DNA from: Excoecaria cochinchinensis
Taxonomy: Eukaryota > Streptophyta > Magnoliopsida > Malpighiales > Euphorbiaceae
Direction: 5' to 3'
Length of the DNA stretch: 64,000 nucleotides
NCBI GenBank assembly: GCA_947683425.1
Contig: CANTUQ010000055.1
Span: 23,616,001 to 23,680,000 of the forward strand
The notes under the pieces were generated by a model, which was given only the letters and a program-made list of their open reading frames with translations, was not told the DNA's origin and did not search any database. The position numbers were made by a program, and so were the translations under genes. Shown here one piece after another: positions 12,995-22,851 of this stretch; position 1 is the stretch's first letter; every line of letters starts with the position of its first letter.

Positions 12995-13034
12995 TGAGGA
13001 TCCCGATGAGCCCTCAGACTACACACCTCTCTGA
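12995..13034 (+). pseudogene. Coiled-coil protein gene, C-terminal tail after N1
   Basis: Removing N1 and one copy of the TGAGG duplication joins this segment in frame to the upstream part. It adds twelve mostly acidic and polar residues after the split Glu codon (DPDEPSDYTPL follows the E) and ends at TGA 13032-13034. The in-frame join supports both the gene model and the insertion boundaries. The sequence after the stop is AT-rich and looks like 3' untranslated sequence. Confidence 0.6.
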
Positions 13035-13431
13035 TCTTCAGGGAGTTATTTTTGTATCTTTTGTACATTTTCATTTTGTATATGCACTGTACAAAAATGA
13101 CATTTCTAGTGAAACTTTTATTTCATTTCTGCATGATCATGCGATTGCCTTATCACATCACAGAAGGTGTATGTCCTCATATTTACTTATATGTTATTGA
13201 AAATGACAAAATAGCAAAAAAAAAAAAAAAAAAACTGATCAATGACAGCTCAGAAAAAAAAACGAAACACGGCATAGCAAATAAAGCTAGATCACGCCAT
13301 CAATAGACAGGTTAAAAGATGACCACTCAAATGTGAACTAACAAAATCTTTTATCACATAGGTACAGAGAAATACCGATCTGAACATAGACATCGATTAA
13401 AAAGATCTCTTTTGGAACAAGGAACCCAGCG
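13035..13431. other. AT-rich segment with A-tract, unassigned
   Basis: Sequence between the coiled-coil stop and the E3 minisatellite. It contains a run of about 19 A at 13216 and another A-rich tract near 13252. I see no coding motif. It may be 3' untranslated sequence of the coiled-coil gene, the 3' untranslated region of E3, or contain a junction between the two. Confidence 0.4.
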
Positions 13432-13812
13432 GAGGTTCCACACTTCAAAACCGAGGTTGTAGCCAAAGCATGCTACATCTCACCAAACCGAGGTTGTAGC
13501 CAAAGCATGCTACATCTCACCAGATCGAGGCTGTAGTCAAAGCATACCGCACTTCACCAAATCGAGACTGTAGCCAAAGCATGCTGCATCTCACCAGATC
13601 GAGGTTGTAGCCAAAGCATGCTGTATCTCACCAGATCGAAGCTGCGGTCAGAGCATATCGCACTTCAAATCGAGGTTGTAGCCAGACCATGCTACATCTC
13701 ACCAGATCGAGGCTGTGGCCAAAGCTTGCTGCATCTCACCAGATCGAAGTCGCGGTCAGAGCATACCAAACTTCACTAGATCGAGGTTGTAGCCAGAGCA
13801 TGCTTCATCTCA
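13432..13812 (+). repeat. 37-bp minisatellite in the 3' UTR of Tat-like element E3
   Basis: About ten copies of a 37-bp unit (GATCGAGGTTGTAGCC then AAAGCATGCTGCATCTC as typical halves) with point differences. It lies about 180 bp before the polypurine tract of E3. E1 and Em1 have unrelated minisatellites at the same place. Hypervariable tandem repeats in the 3' UTR are known for Tat/Ogre elements. Confidence 0.85.
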
Positions 13813-13988
13813 CCGAATACCTAAAGGTCGAGATAAGACAGATGGAAGTATCTTCGCATCGCCGAGCAGATCGAGACGAGCTCCACCCGGCAAAAGGCAC
13901 GGAGGGTGAAAAGCCGTCGCAGGTACGCTTCCTTTCTGACCTTTCTCTGAGTTTTAGCTTATCTAGGCGCTTGTGCACTAGTTTCCCC

Positions 13989-14003
13989 AAAACTAGGGGC
14001 AAC
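13989..14003 (+). promoter_or_regulatory. Polypurine tract of E3
   Basis: AAAACTAGGGGCAAC immediately precedes the LTR start at 14004. The same block precedes the E1 and Em1 LTRs, which makes this a 3' LTR of a plus-strand element. Confidence 0.8.
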
Positions 14004-14194
14004 TGTAAGCACCGTGTCCCGGAGCGGTCCGGATCAGAGGTTACCCTATGATGAAATCAGTGTCTGAGCCTGCATAAAAGGGATGGATTTGGAGGTTTTA
14101 GTCCCGCGTTCCATGAGAAATGAGACTTTTTACCATTCCTGGGCAGAGGGAGAGAAAAACAGAGGTTTTTTTTTAGTCGAAAGGAATTTTTGCC

Positions 14195-14430
14195 CTCCAC
14201 AGACGGCCAGCCCGTCTGTGAAGTCAGCCCGTCGTTCCGAGTCACCGACGGCTTGTGGTATTTTTCGACGCCCGTCGGAAAGTCACCGCCCCTGTCAGAA
14301 CGCCGCCTGGTTTCCCGGAGCACGCAACCGCTCCGACGCCCGTCAGTGGATATGGCAGGGCTGTCAGACGAATCCTTGTGTCATAAGGATTCTTCCGATG
14401 CCCGCCTCTATACACAAATGCCCGTCGGTC
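14195..14430 (+). repeat. Hairpin-word module upstream of the E3 TATA box
   Basis: Cluster of CCCGTCGG/CCGACGG-type words, with CAGACGG-CCAG-CCCGTCTG at 14201 as a clear stem-loop. It ends about 10 bp before the TATA box. A second cluster at 14930-15062 includes GGTGACC/GGTCACC (14931-14948) and ACCGA/TCGGT stems. Confidence 0.7.
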
Positions 14431-14439
14431 GTGTCTGGC

Positions 14440-14446
14440 TATAAAT
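14440..14446 (+). promoter_or_regulatory. TATA box of Tat-like LTR (E3)
   Basis: TATAAAT in a GC-rich setting within the LTR, with pyrimidine-rich leader sequence downstream. Position and context fit the LTR core promoter. TATA-like motifs occur at similar places in the E0 and T LTRs (CTATAAATA on their own strand). Confidence 0.65.
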
Positions 14447-16058
14447 GCTCCGGATTTTCATTTGAAAAGGGTTGGAAAAATTTTCAAAGGAGGAAACTCT
14501 ACCCAATTTCAAGCAAATTTTCTCTCTCTTCCAACAAAACACACTTTCTGAGGGAATCTATTGAATCAAAGATCAAATCAATCAAAAGGAACTAAAACTA
14601 ATTAGTTTTCTTTAGATTTTGACTCCAAAACCGATCTTTGAGGGGTTGAAGAAGAAATAGTTCATTTTCTTTCTTCGGTCCTTCATCTTTTGCTTCTCGT
14701 GGAACGCGCGGGGCTCTAATCAACACAAAAATCTCACCCAAAGCGATTATCTGAGGGTAAATATACCGGATTCTTTATCCATTTCATCTCATATTTATTT
14801 CCTATTGTGTAGAATTTTTAAACATCTGTCCTTATTTTCTTTTATCTTGACTCTCTTATCTCCCTTTTGGGATAAAACCATTTTTTTGACTTTAAAAAGG
14901 TTTTTCTCCATTCTGTTTTTCGGAGACAGTGGTGACCGACGGGTCACCTTTATCACCGATGCCCGTCGGTCACCCACCTACAGACGCCCCTCCTTGAGTG
15001 ACAAACGGGCATCTCGCTTACCTTAACCGACACCCGTCGGTCAACCAAGGAAGGCCGTCGGTAGGTTCTGTCTCCATTTTTAATCGTTTTTTTTTAAGTC
15101 CCTTTGACTTCTTATATGTTAATTTTATGTATATTAACATCTCTTAACTTTCTATGAGTGTATATGATTCTCTTGGATAATCTCGAGCTTGAGCAGCTGA
15201 CTACCATATTTGGAGGACTTCATCCGGTTTAGTTTTCCTAATTCTCTTAAGTACTTTCTTTATTTGTTATTCATTGATTATTTCATGTATATGGATATAC
15301 TCTTTTCCTACCTCGTTAATATATAAAGATGATCCAATGATTTGTACTCAAATAAAAATGAGATTTGTATAAATTGCAAAAAGGGGGGTCCAACGCCCTA
15401 TTTTTATCCAATAAAGATCACTACGAATAAAAATCCCAAATTTTAATAACGATGCATGCGAGGACCAAAGTCCTCAAAATTAGCAAATGCCCCGATTTAT
15501 GTATGATCCGCACATTTACGGAAGGGAGTTGTATTCCGCTCCTTGTATTATTGTAATTCCTTGCTTTCATTTTTTATCTGATCATTTATGGCTTTCAAGA
15601 TGTGAATAAATGTGCCTTTAATCAACTGCATAGTGTGGAGAGAGAGCGAATTAATGATTTTAAAATTTGATCATAAAATAATTGAGGTAGAAATAGATGA
15701 GAAATCCCGGACCCAGCTCTGGTCTTTGGGCTCGAGAGGTTAGAGGTTATCCTCTAAAATACTTCTTGGGTCACGAGGCTTTAGCGCTAATCCTAGGCTC
15801 TTTAGGGTGAGAAGTTCACCTTCCATGACCCCTTTGGCTGGCCCAAAATGGATACCAAGCATAGTCTTAGGCTCTCCGAGGTGAGAGTAACTTTCCCAAT
15901 GTTCTATTGGGTGGCGACTCCATGAAACCTCCTTGTTGCCCAACATAGACGCACTTGCAATTCATTTGCAAGATGCCAACGGACCCGCAAATGCCCCGAT
16001 GGCCCACGTGCGGGCGGTCCGAAAAAGGGCGGCGCATCGGGATCCGGTGCGCGTCACA

Positions 16059-17814
16059 ACCATCTTCCCATCTTTCCCAGCAGAGAGGGCGCTTCCTGAA
16101 GGTACCTAAGCGGGTTATGCTTAGCAACCGCTTGTACACTGAAGGAATGAAAGTAGTGCCGCAACTTCTTAGAAGCCCAAATAACTGCTAAACAAATCTT
16201 TTCCACTTCCACATATTTGGCTTCATATGTCAGGAACTTCTTGCTAAGATAGTAGACAGCAAATTCTACCCCAAAATCATCCTCCTGGGCCATCATGGCA
16301 CCCACTGAATTGTCTTCTATAGCCAGATACAAGATTAGTGGCTTGGCATGCCGTGGTGGTCTTAAAACTGGAGGATTCAGGAGATAATCCTTAATAGTAT
16401 CAAAAGCCAATTGACAATCATTATTCCACACCACCGGCTGATTCTTCCTAAGAAGCTTGAAGATGGGTTCACATACCAAAGCCAGCTTGGCAATAAACCG
16501 GCTGATGTACTGAAGCTTTCCCAGGAAACTTCTAACCTCTTTCTCTTTTTGAGGCACTGGCATCTCTCTGATGGCCCTGACCTTGTCGGGATCTACTTCA
16601 ATTCCCCTCTGGCTTACCACATGGCCTAACAGCTTACCCGAGGTAACTCCAAAAATGCTCTTCTTGGGATTGAGGCATAGATCATACTTATTAATCCTTT
16701 GAAAAAAAATTTCCAAGGCCTCGAAGTGACCTTCTCTGGTAGCTGACTTGATCATCATGTCATCGACATACACCTCCACTTCTTTGTGGATCAAGTCATT
16801 AAGGACTCTGGTGGCCATTCTCTGATAGGTTGCTCCTGCATTCTTTAATCCGAAAGGCATAACCCGGTAAGCAAATGTACCCCATTCGGTGATGAAGGCT
16901 GTCTTGATCCGATCCACTATCTTGTTAAGGATTTGATTGTACCCTGCGTACCCGTCCATGAAGCTGTACATCATACAAGCAGCTGCACTATCTACCAGCA
17001 CATCAATATGAGGCAGAGGAAAATCATCTTTCGGGCAGGCTTTATTTAGGTCCCGATAGTCCACGCATACTCGAACCTTTCCATCCTTTTTAGCCACGGG
17101 AACTACATTAGCCAGCCACGTCGGGTATTTAACCTCCAGTAGAAACTTAGCCTCAATCTGCTTATGGATCTCCTCTTTCACCTTCTGAGCCCATTCCGGC
17201 CTAAGTCTTCTGAGCTTTTGCTTAACCGGTTTACTTTCTGGGTAAGTTGGAATGGCATGTTCGGCCACATCTCGATCAATCCCCGGCATGTCCTCGTAGG
17301 TCCAGGCAAATACTTTTTCATATTTTTTCAATATTCTCTCAAATTTTAGCCTCTTCTCAGGAGTTATATCTGATGCTATCAAAATTTTCTTTGGATTCTC
17401 CAAAGTTTCGAGATTAAATGCAGTCGTGCTAGTTGAGTTAATGTCAAAAATGAATGCATCATGTTTATGATCATGAGGAATGAAATCATCAGAAACATCA
17501 CACAAGTAAGCAAAGTTATTCATCTCATTGATGTAATCAGAAACATTAACATTGCCATTAAAAAGTTCCGGCATAAAATTAGTATCTAAATAACTATTGT
17601 CTTCATCCCCTGTCGATGATGTCGTTGCAGCGGACTGGGCTTTGACTTCTTGGCTTTGTGGAGGCTTTTCAACTACCTCCGATAAAATCTTCAAATCTTC
17701 AATCTCTAGCTCCGGCCCTACCATCTTTTCCTTTTCCTTAAGTCTGGCGGCTAATAGCTTATCAGTAACAATCTCCTCAGGCTCATCCCTGTCACAAACA
17801 CTGCACTGAGTCAT
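16059..17814 (-). pseudogene. pol: E2 reverse transcriptase and partial RNase H
   Basis: This frame continues from the protease segment after one TAG (17863-17865). The N-terminal linker contains an aspartate/asparagine-rich region. RT motifs follow in order: a WLANVVPVAKKDGK block, VCVDYRDLNKACPKDDFPLP, MPFGLKNAGATYQR, the catalytic YVDDM, and the connection segment with KLQYISRFI. RNase H starts at about residue 470 (LILYLAIEDNSVGAMM) and stops right after a conserved RW, where the E3 LTR begins, so its last third and the integrase are missing. The catalytic YVDD is intact. The product would copy element RNA into DNA; this copy cannot do so alone because it is truncated and carries upstream stops. 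Confidence 0.9.
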
Positions 17815-17862
17815 GATCTCCTCATCCCAGAAGTTCTCTGCAGACTTGATAACTCCAACATC

Positions 17863-19239
17863 CTAGTTGAAGACGTTATTAAAGATTTCAAACCCCGGAA
17901 CGATCTTTCCATCTACCCATAGAGGCTCCTCCTCTCCCGTGTAAGCACAGATCGAAGATGAGGGAACAAAACTCTCTAAAATGTGGGGAATCTTCTTCGC
18001 CACTTTCTTCTTACCATGCTCTCCTTTGTAGCCCAGACCCTTCCGATCTTTCTGGCCTTGTGTGGTGATAGCATCCTGCAGCCCTTGTGAGTTTTTACCC
18101 AGACCAGCCCCTGGGAGAAAGTGCATCTTCTTCATCATATTCACCACTTGAGGACTATCTGCCAAGCCCTGCTCCTCTCCTATCATCGATATTTGAAAAC
18201 CACTGAATGGCTGATTAGAGATCCCCAAGGCAGACACTTGGTTTTCTCTAGCTGCTTTAATAGTCACCACCTCTCCTTCATGAGGTATCTTAATCATCTG
18301 GTGTAGGGTAGAGGGCACTCCTCCCAATTTACGGAACCATGGCCTTCCAAGCAGAGCTGAGAAATTCACCGGGATAGGCAAGACCACAAATTCTGTTTCT
18401 GTCTCGATAGGCCCAGTCCTGACCAGAGCTCTGAAAGTTCCCGATGCTTGTCTTCGAGAATTGTTATAGGCTGTGATGGTTAAATCAGACTTGCTCAACA
18501 TGCTTTCATTTAGCCCAAAAGCCTGAAGTGCAACTAGAGGGCAAACATTTATGGATGACCCATCATCAATCATAACATAAGCAGTGTGTTTGCCATTAAT
18601 TTGAGCCTTGATGTACAGCGGCCGATTGTGATTGCGGCCCTCTACCGATAAGTCTGCATCAGAAAACACCAGTTTCTCTCCGGATCCCCCTTTTACAAGG
18701 TCTAGCAGCTCAGATGGAGAAATTGTAGTGGCTATAGTGGACTCACTTAATGCCTCAACCAACTTTTGTCAGTGGGAGGGGGACTGTCTCAAAAGGTCCC
18801 AAATTGATATCTGAGCCGTGGTCTTTTTCAGCTGCTTCACTATGGCACTTTCTTCCGGCACCTTTTCTGCAGGTGATTGCGCTGGGTCATGTGGCTTCCC
18901 AACTTCTGGGACCACTCTCCCACTTCTTGTTACAGCCTCAACTCTTTCCTCCTCTTCCGAATCCCATGGATCCGCGAATTCTCCATCTTTCTCTTCATCT
19001 TCTTCATCTCCACTCTCACTAGTGGACCAACAGTCTATTGTCGCCACAGGAATCCCTTTTTCACTTGCCTTAGGGCGAGTGATAGCGATGTACTGGTTTC
19101 CATATAAATCCTGCATCACATACTATTCTGGTAGGCTAGACCCAACCATAAAGACAGGTGGTGGCACAACATTGAAATTAGCCTTCTTCTTGCTTTCTCT
19201 CTTTTCAGGATCGGTGATCTGCTTACTATCGATCAGATC
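17863..19239 (-). pseudogene. E2 aspartic protease region with G-patch-like motif
   Basis: Same frame as gag and RT, with TAG at 19126-19128 and TGA at 18769-18771. A linker contains acidic runs (EEDEEKDGEF). The protease has the active-site motif VMIDDGSSINVCPL, where most families have D-T/S-G, and a later LLGRPWFRKLGGVPS block typical of retroviral-type proteases. About 100 residues further on, MKKMHFLPGAGLGKNSQGL and a downstream GLGY form a glycine-rich stretch resembling a G-patch, which can bind RNA or helicases in other proteins. The protease would cleave the polyprotein; the stops inactivate this copy. Confidence 0.8.
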
Positions 19240-20586
19240 CTATATCTGGTGCCTCAGCCTATAGCAATTGTCTGTCAGATGGCCGATATGCTGGTGAAAG
19301 GCACAGTATTCGTGCTCTTTATGCCCTGGCTCCCCTTGGGTCCTAGCTGGCCTAGGTGGTAGGGGTTGTAGCTTCCCCTCCTTCATCAATCTCTTCAGTA
19401 CCCATGACAAAGGCCTACCCAAATTCGAGAAGTACCTCTGATTCATCCCTGTTGCCGACACCTCAGCTGTCTTTCCATTTCTATTACCACTGCTGGAACT
19501 AGCTAACTTGGTTGCACCTTGACTACTGTAGCCCTTCTTGGCATAAGCCTCACTGCTTGCCCTTCTGGCCATATATTCTCCTTCTGCCTCTATAGCACTA
19601 TCCTTCAAGGACTCCCAATCTTTCAGCCCTTTCATTTTAAGTCCATCTCTCAGATATGGGCTGGCATTCCAAATGAATAATCGGATCTGATCAGAAGTAT
19701 CAGGCTTGCGCTTCATTTCCATAACCCGGTTTCTCCACCGAGTAAGATACTCATGGAAAGACTCCCCAGCCTTCTGCTGTAGTAGCTCTAGATCCTTAAG
19801 TGTGACCTCCATCCGAGTACTTCAATCATATTGCTTTAGGAACTCCACAGTCAACAAATCCCAGTCTTCTTTGGACCTTCTGTCCAACCCATGATACCAA
19901 TTGACGGCGGCTCCTGTGAGACTCAAGCAAAAGTACTCTATCTTCTGCTTTCTCGTTAAAGTTGTCCCTTTCATGACCAGTGAATACTGCTTGATGTGTG
20001 CAGTAGGGTCAGAAGTGCCATCAAATTTTGGGATATCAGGCATCTTAAAGTTCTGGGGGATCAGATCATCACCATCGAGCTCTCGATCCTCGGGATTCAT
20101 TCCCCTTCCAATCGTCATCATCCTGGTCATAGCCTCAAATTTCTCCTCCATCTTCCTCCACATTGCTTCCTCCAGCTTGGGTGACTTTCCCTTTGCTACC
20201 ATTTGTTCCTCTTGCTCCTCTTCCCATAAGTCAACCTTTGACCTAGGTCCTTCTCTATGCTCTACAAGTGCTGGTGCTCTTTGCTCAACCACATGTGGGT
20301 CAGCTACAGCAAGGGGGTCCTCTCTCACAGCCCCTTGTTCATCTTGTCCCCTTATAGGAGCAGCAGCTTGTTGCCCTGCAAGTGGACCTAAGGTTGTTGC
20401 AAGATTGCCCATCATGGCCATCATTCTGGCCTCAAACTCCTCCATTCTTCTTCCCACTTCTTCGGCGATCAATGCCAAGTTTGCATCAGACCCACTGGCT
20501 GGATTAGACATACTTGTATCAGCTGATGATTCTGAAGAAAAAGTCTCACTACCCTCTGAAAGAGAATCTGAGCTCTGATATATCAC
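19240..20586 (-). pseudogene. gag: E2 gag
   Basis: Starts at ATG 20586-20584, followed by a serine-rich and acidic N-terminal region. The core retrotransposon gag domain (about residues 190-330) contains KFDGTSDPTAHIKQY, LTGAAVNWYHGL and WRNRVMEMKRK-type blocks. A C-H-C metal-knuckle-like element (CAFHQHIGHLTDNC) lies near the end. One TGA interrupts it at 19822-19824 and a TAG at 19240-19242 ends this segment, both explainable as C-to-T changes. There is no frameshift from here into RT. Gag would form the particle that packages element RNA. Confidence 0.88.
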
Positions 20587-21430
20587 TAGCTATTGTAACT
20601 CCAAGAGTGGAATCCTTCTCAATCGACCGTCGGGTCCCCTAAACCACCCGGGTGAATCTATGATGGCTGAAATAAATACATCTCGTTAGGATGATGCATG
20701 ATTGAAATGCAATGCATGGTCGTGCTGATGCAGCATAGACAAACACATATAAGCAGATAGATCCTTCCAACCTTATCTCTCCCACACATGAGGTAGCATA
20801 GTCTCTTTCCTAGGTGGGCTTTATCCAAGGGTTAACAGGGAACCCATCGGACGCGTATGGTGCGTGGTGGAAAACCGGCAGCATAACTTCTCCTATTTAA
20901 TGTACAAACGTATGAGTGTTTGGCCATTATGTATTTAAACACCTCAATTAAATCAAGATGGGCCCACCGGGGCATGAAAGCCTTTGATGGAGACCATTTA
21001 ATTTAAGCAATTTTGTTCAATATATGATGGCCCACATAGCAAGCACGGTATTATGGTACATTACACCTAATGGAAGTATCTATTGCCATTTACATAAGCT
21101 TTGGTCAAAGGTATTGATACTTTAGAGCTACCCAAGCATGGTCCCTGCCAACGGGCCTAGCTCATCACGAGCATAACGATCGATTGGGTCACCATTTGAT
21201 ATACCTTAATGGTACGAGGCTTGGGCTGGTGATTATCCTTAACACTTCCCTAAATTGAGTAAAAATAGGGTCGTGCTTTAGGAACGCACCGGGGTTTAAA
21301 ATAGGGACCAAACTAGCATAATCTAAGGCTCTAGCATGGATGCAATGCAATTTCGAAAAGGGATGAAATTTTAAAGTAAAACTCAATTATAAATTTTAGC
21401 CAAGGTACTTTCGAAAGAAAGTCTCTAATG
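20587..21430 (-). other. 5' leader of E2
   Basis: About 0.85 kb between the primer site and the gag ATG. No coding motif is visible. The 200 bases nearest the LTR closely match 29640-29842 (E0), confirming that they belong to the same family. Confidence 0.7.
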
Positions 21431-21448
21431 TCCCCAGTGGAGTCGCCA
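21431..21448 (-). promoter_or_regulatory. Primer binding site of E2 (tRNA-Arg type)
   Basis: On the minus strand TGGCGACTCCACTGGGGA begins one base after the LTR end. Its complement ends GUCGCCA, compatible with a plant tRNA-Arg; Ogre elements are known to use tRNA-Arg. The tRNA assignment is from family knowledge rather than from a tRNA in this window. Confidence 0.8.
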
Positions 21449-21449
21449 C

Positions 21450-22762
21450 TGTGACGCATGCCGAACCTCGATGCCTCCCAAAAGCCCGCCTTAGCGCGAT
21501 CGGGAGAGGTTCATAAAAACTTGTAAGGTATTTACAAGCTGCGTCTATTTTGGGCAACAAAGAGGTTTCTTGGAGTCGCCACCCAATAGAACATTGGGAA
21601 GGGTCGTCTAGCCTCAATGAGCCTAAGACGGCGCATACATATCCATCTTGGGCTAACCAGAGAGATTTTGGAGATCTCAGCCTCTACGCCCTGGAGCCTA
21701 GGATTGTAATCATTGAGCCCAAAGACCAGAGAAAGTTCGGGACTCCCCATTTATTCATACCTTGGCTAAGTTTATAATCAAGTTTTGAATTTAGTATTTC
21801 ATCCCATTTCTCATTCAATTTTTAATGCAATTTAATTAAACGCATATCAAACATATAAATAAAGCGGTAAATAAAATAAATGAAAGCAAAATAAATTACA
21901 ATAAAACTAGGCGCGGAATACAACCCCCATTTGTAAATAAAATACAACTCATGCATAAATCGGGTTATTTATTAAAAATAAGGACATTGGTCCTCTCATG
22001 CATAATTAAAGAAAATAATTTTAAAGTGACAATTTATTTTGGATGAAAAATCTAGGACATTGGTCCCATTTTTATTAAATAGAATCTAATTTAGTTTAAT
22101 AGAAATATTTTTGTGATTTTTAATTAACGTGCATGAAAATAAATTTATTATTACAAATTACATAATAATCAATTAAACCAAAATAATAAAAAGCAACAAA
22201 AATATAAACAACTCCCAAGTGGAACTTCAAATCTCCATGGGCTTCCACTTGACAAAAACTCACACATAAAAATAAGTATTGAAATAAAAGAAACAAATAA
22301 AAGTCATATTAGTAATAAAAATGAGTTAAACATACTATAAAAATAAAGTAAATAAAAAGGCATCATGTATGACAAACCAATTAAAATGACATAATAAAAA
22401 ATATGCAATTTAACAATTTAACAATTTAACATGCATAAAAAATAACATAATAATAATAAAATTCAACATGCATAAAAAACATAAAATAATAATTATAAGA
22501 TTTAACATGCATAAAAAAACATAAAATAATGATAATAGAATTTGACATGCATAAAAACATGAAATAATAACAATAACATCCACTCATGCATAAAAAATAT
22601 AAAACATGTAAAATTCAACATGCATAGAATTAAAATAATGATGGTAATAATAAAAATAAACAAGAATAATGATAATAATAATAATAATAATACTAATGAT
22701 AGTAATAACTACAATAATAATAATAACATAATAATACCAAAGAATATGAACAATCAAATAAC

Positions 22763-22851
<89 letters not shown>

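Larger units (their letters stand above)
14004..16058 (+). mobile_element. 3' LTR of Tat-like element E3
   Basis: Starts TGTAAGCACCGTG (others start TGTAGACACC) and ends GTGCGCGTCACA. Upstream are a polypurine tract and 3' UTR repeats of the same orientation, so this is the 3' LTR of a plus-strand element whose 5' part is not in the window. The right end abuts the E2 RNase H frame directly, so E3 appears inserted in E2. The LTR has hairpin-word modules at 14195-14430 and 14930-15062, a TATA box, a TCTGAGGGTAAATA-like box near 14749 and a 12-nt primer-site look-alike at 15911-15922. Confidence 0.85.

Noticed and set aside
14083..14595. 170-codon open frame in the E3 LTR
   Set aside because: Crosses the hairpin module and TATA box, has no motif, and sister LTRs are not open there.
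19901..20578. 225-codon open frame on the plus strand opposite E2 gag
   Set aside because: Mirror of the gag coding frame on the other strand; Ser/Cys-rich and without motifs.
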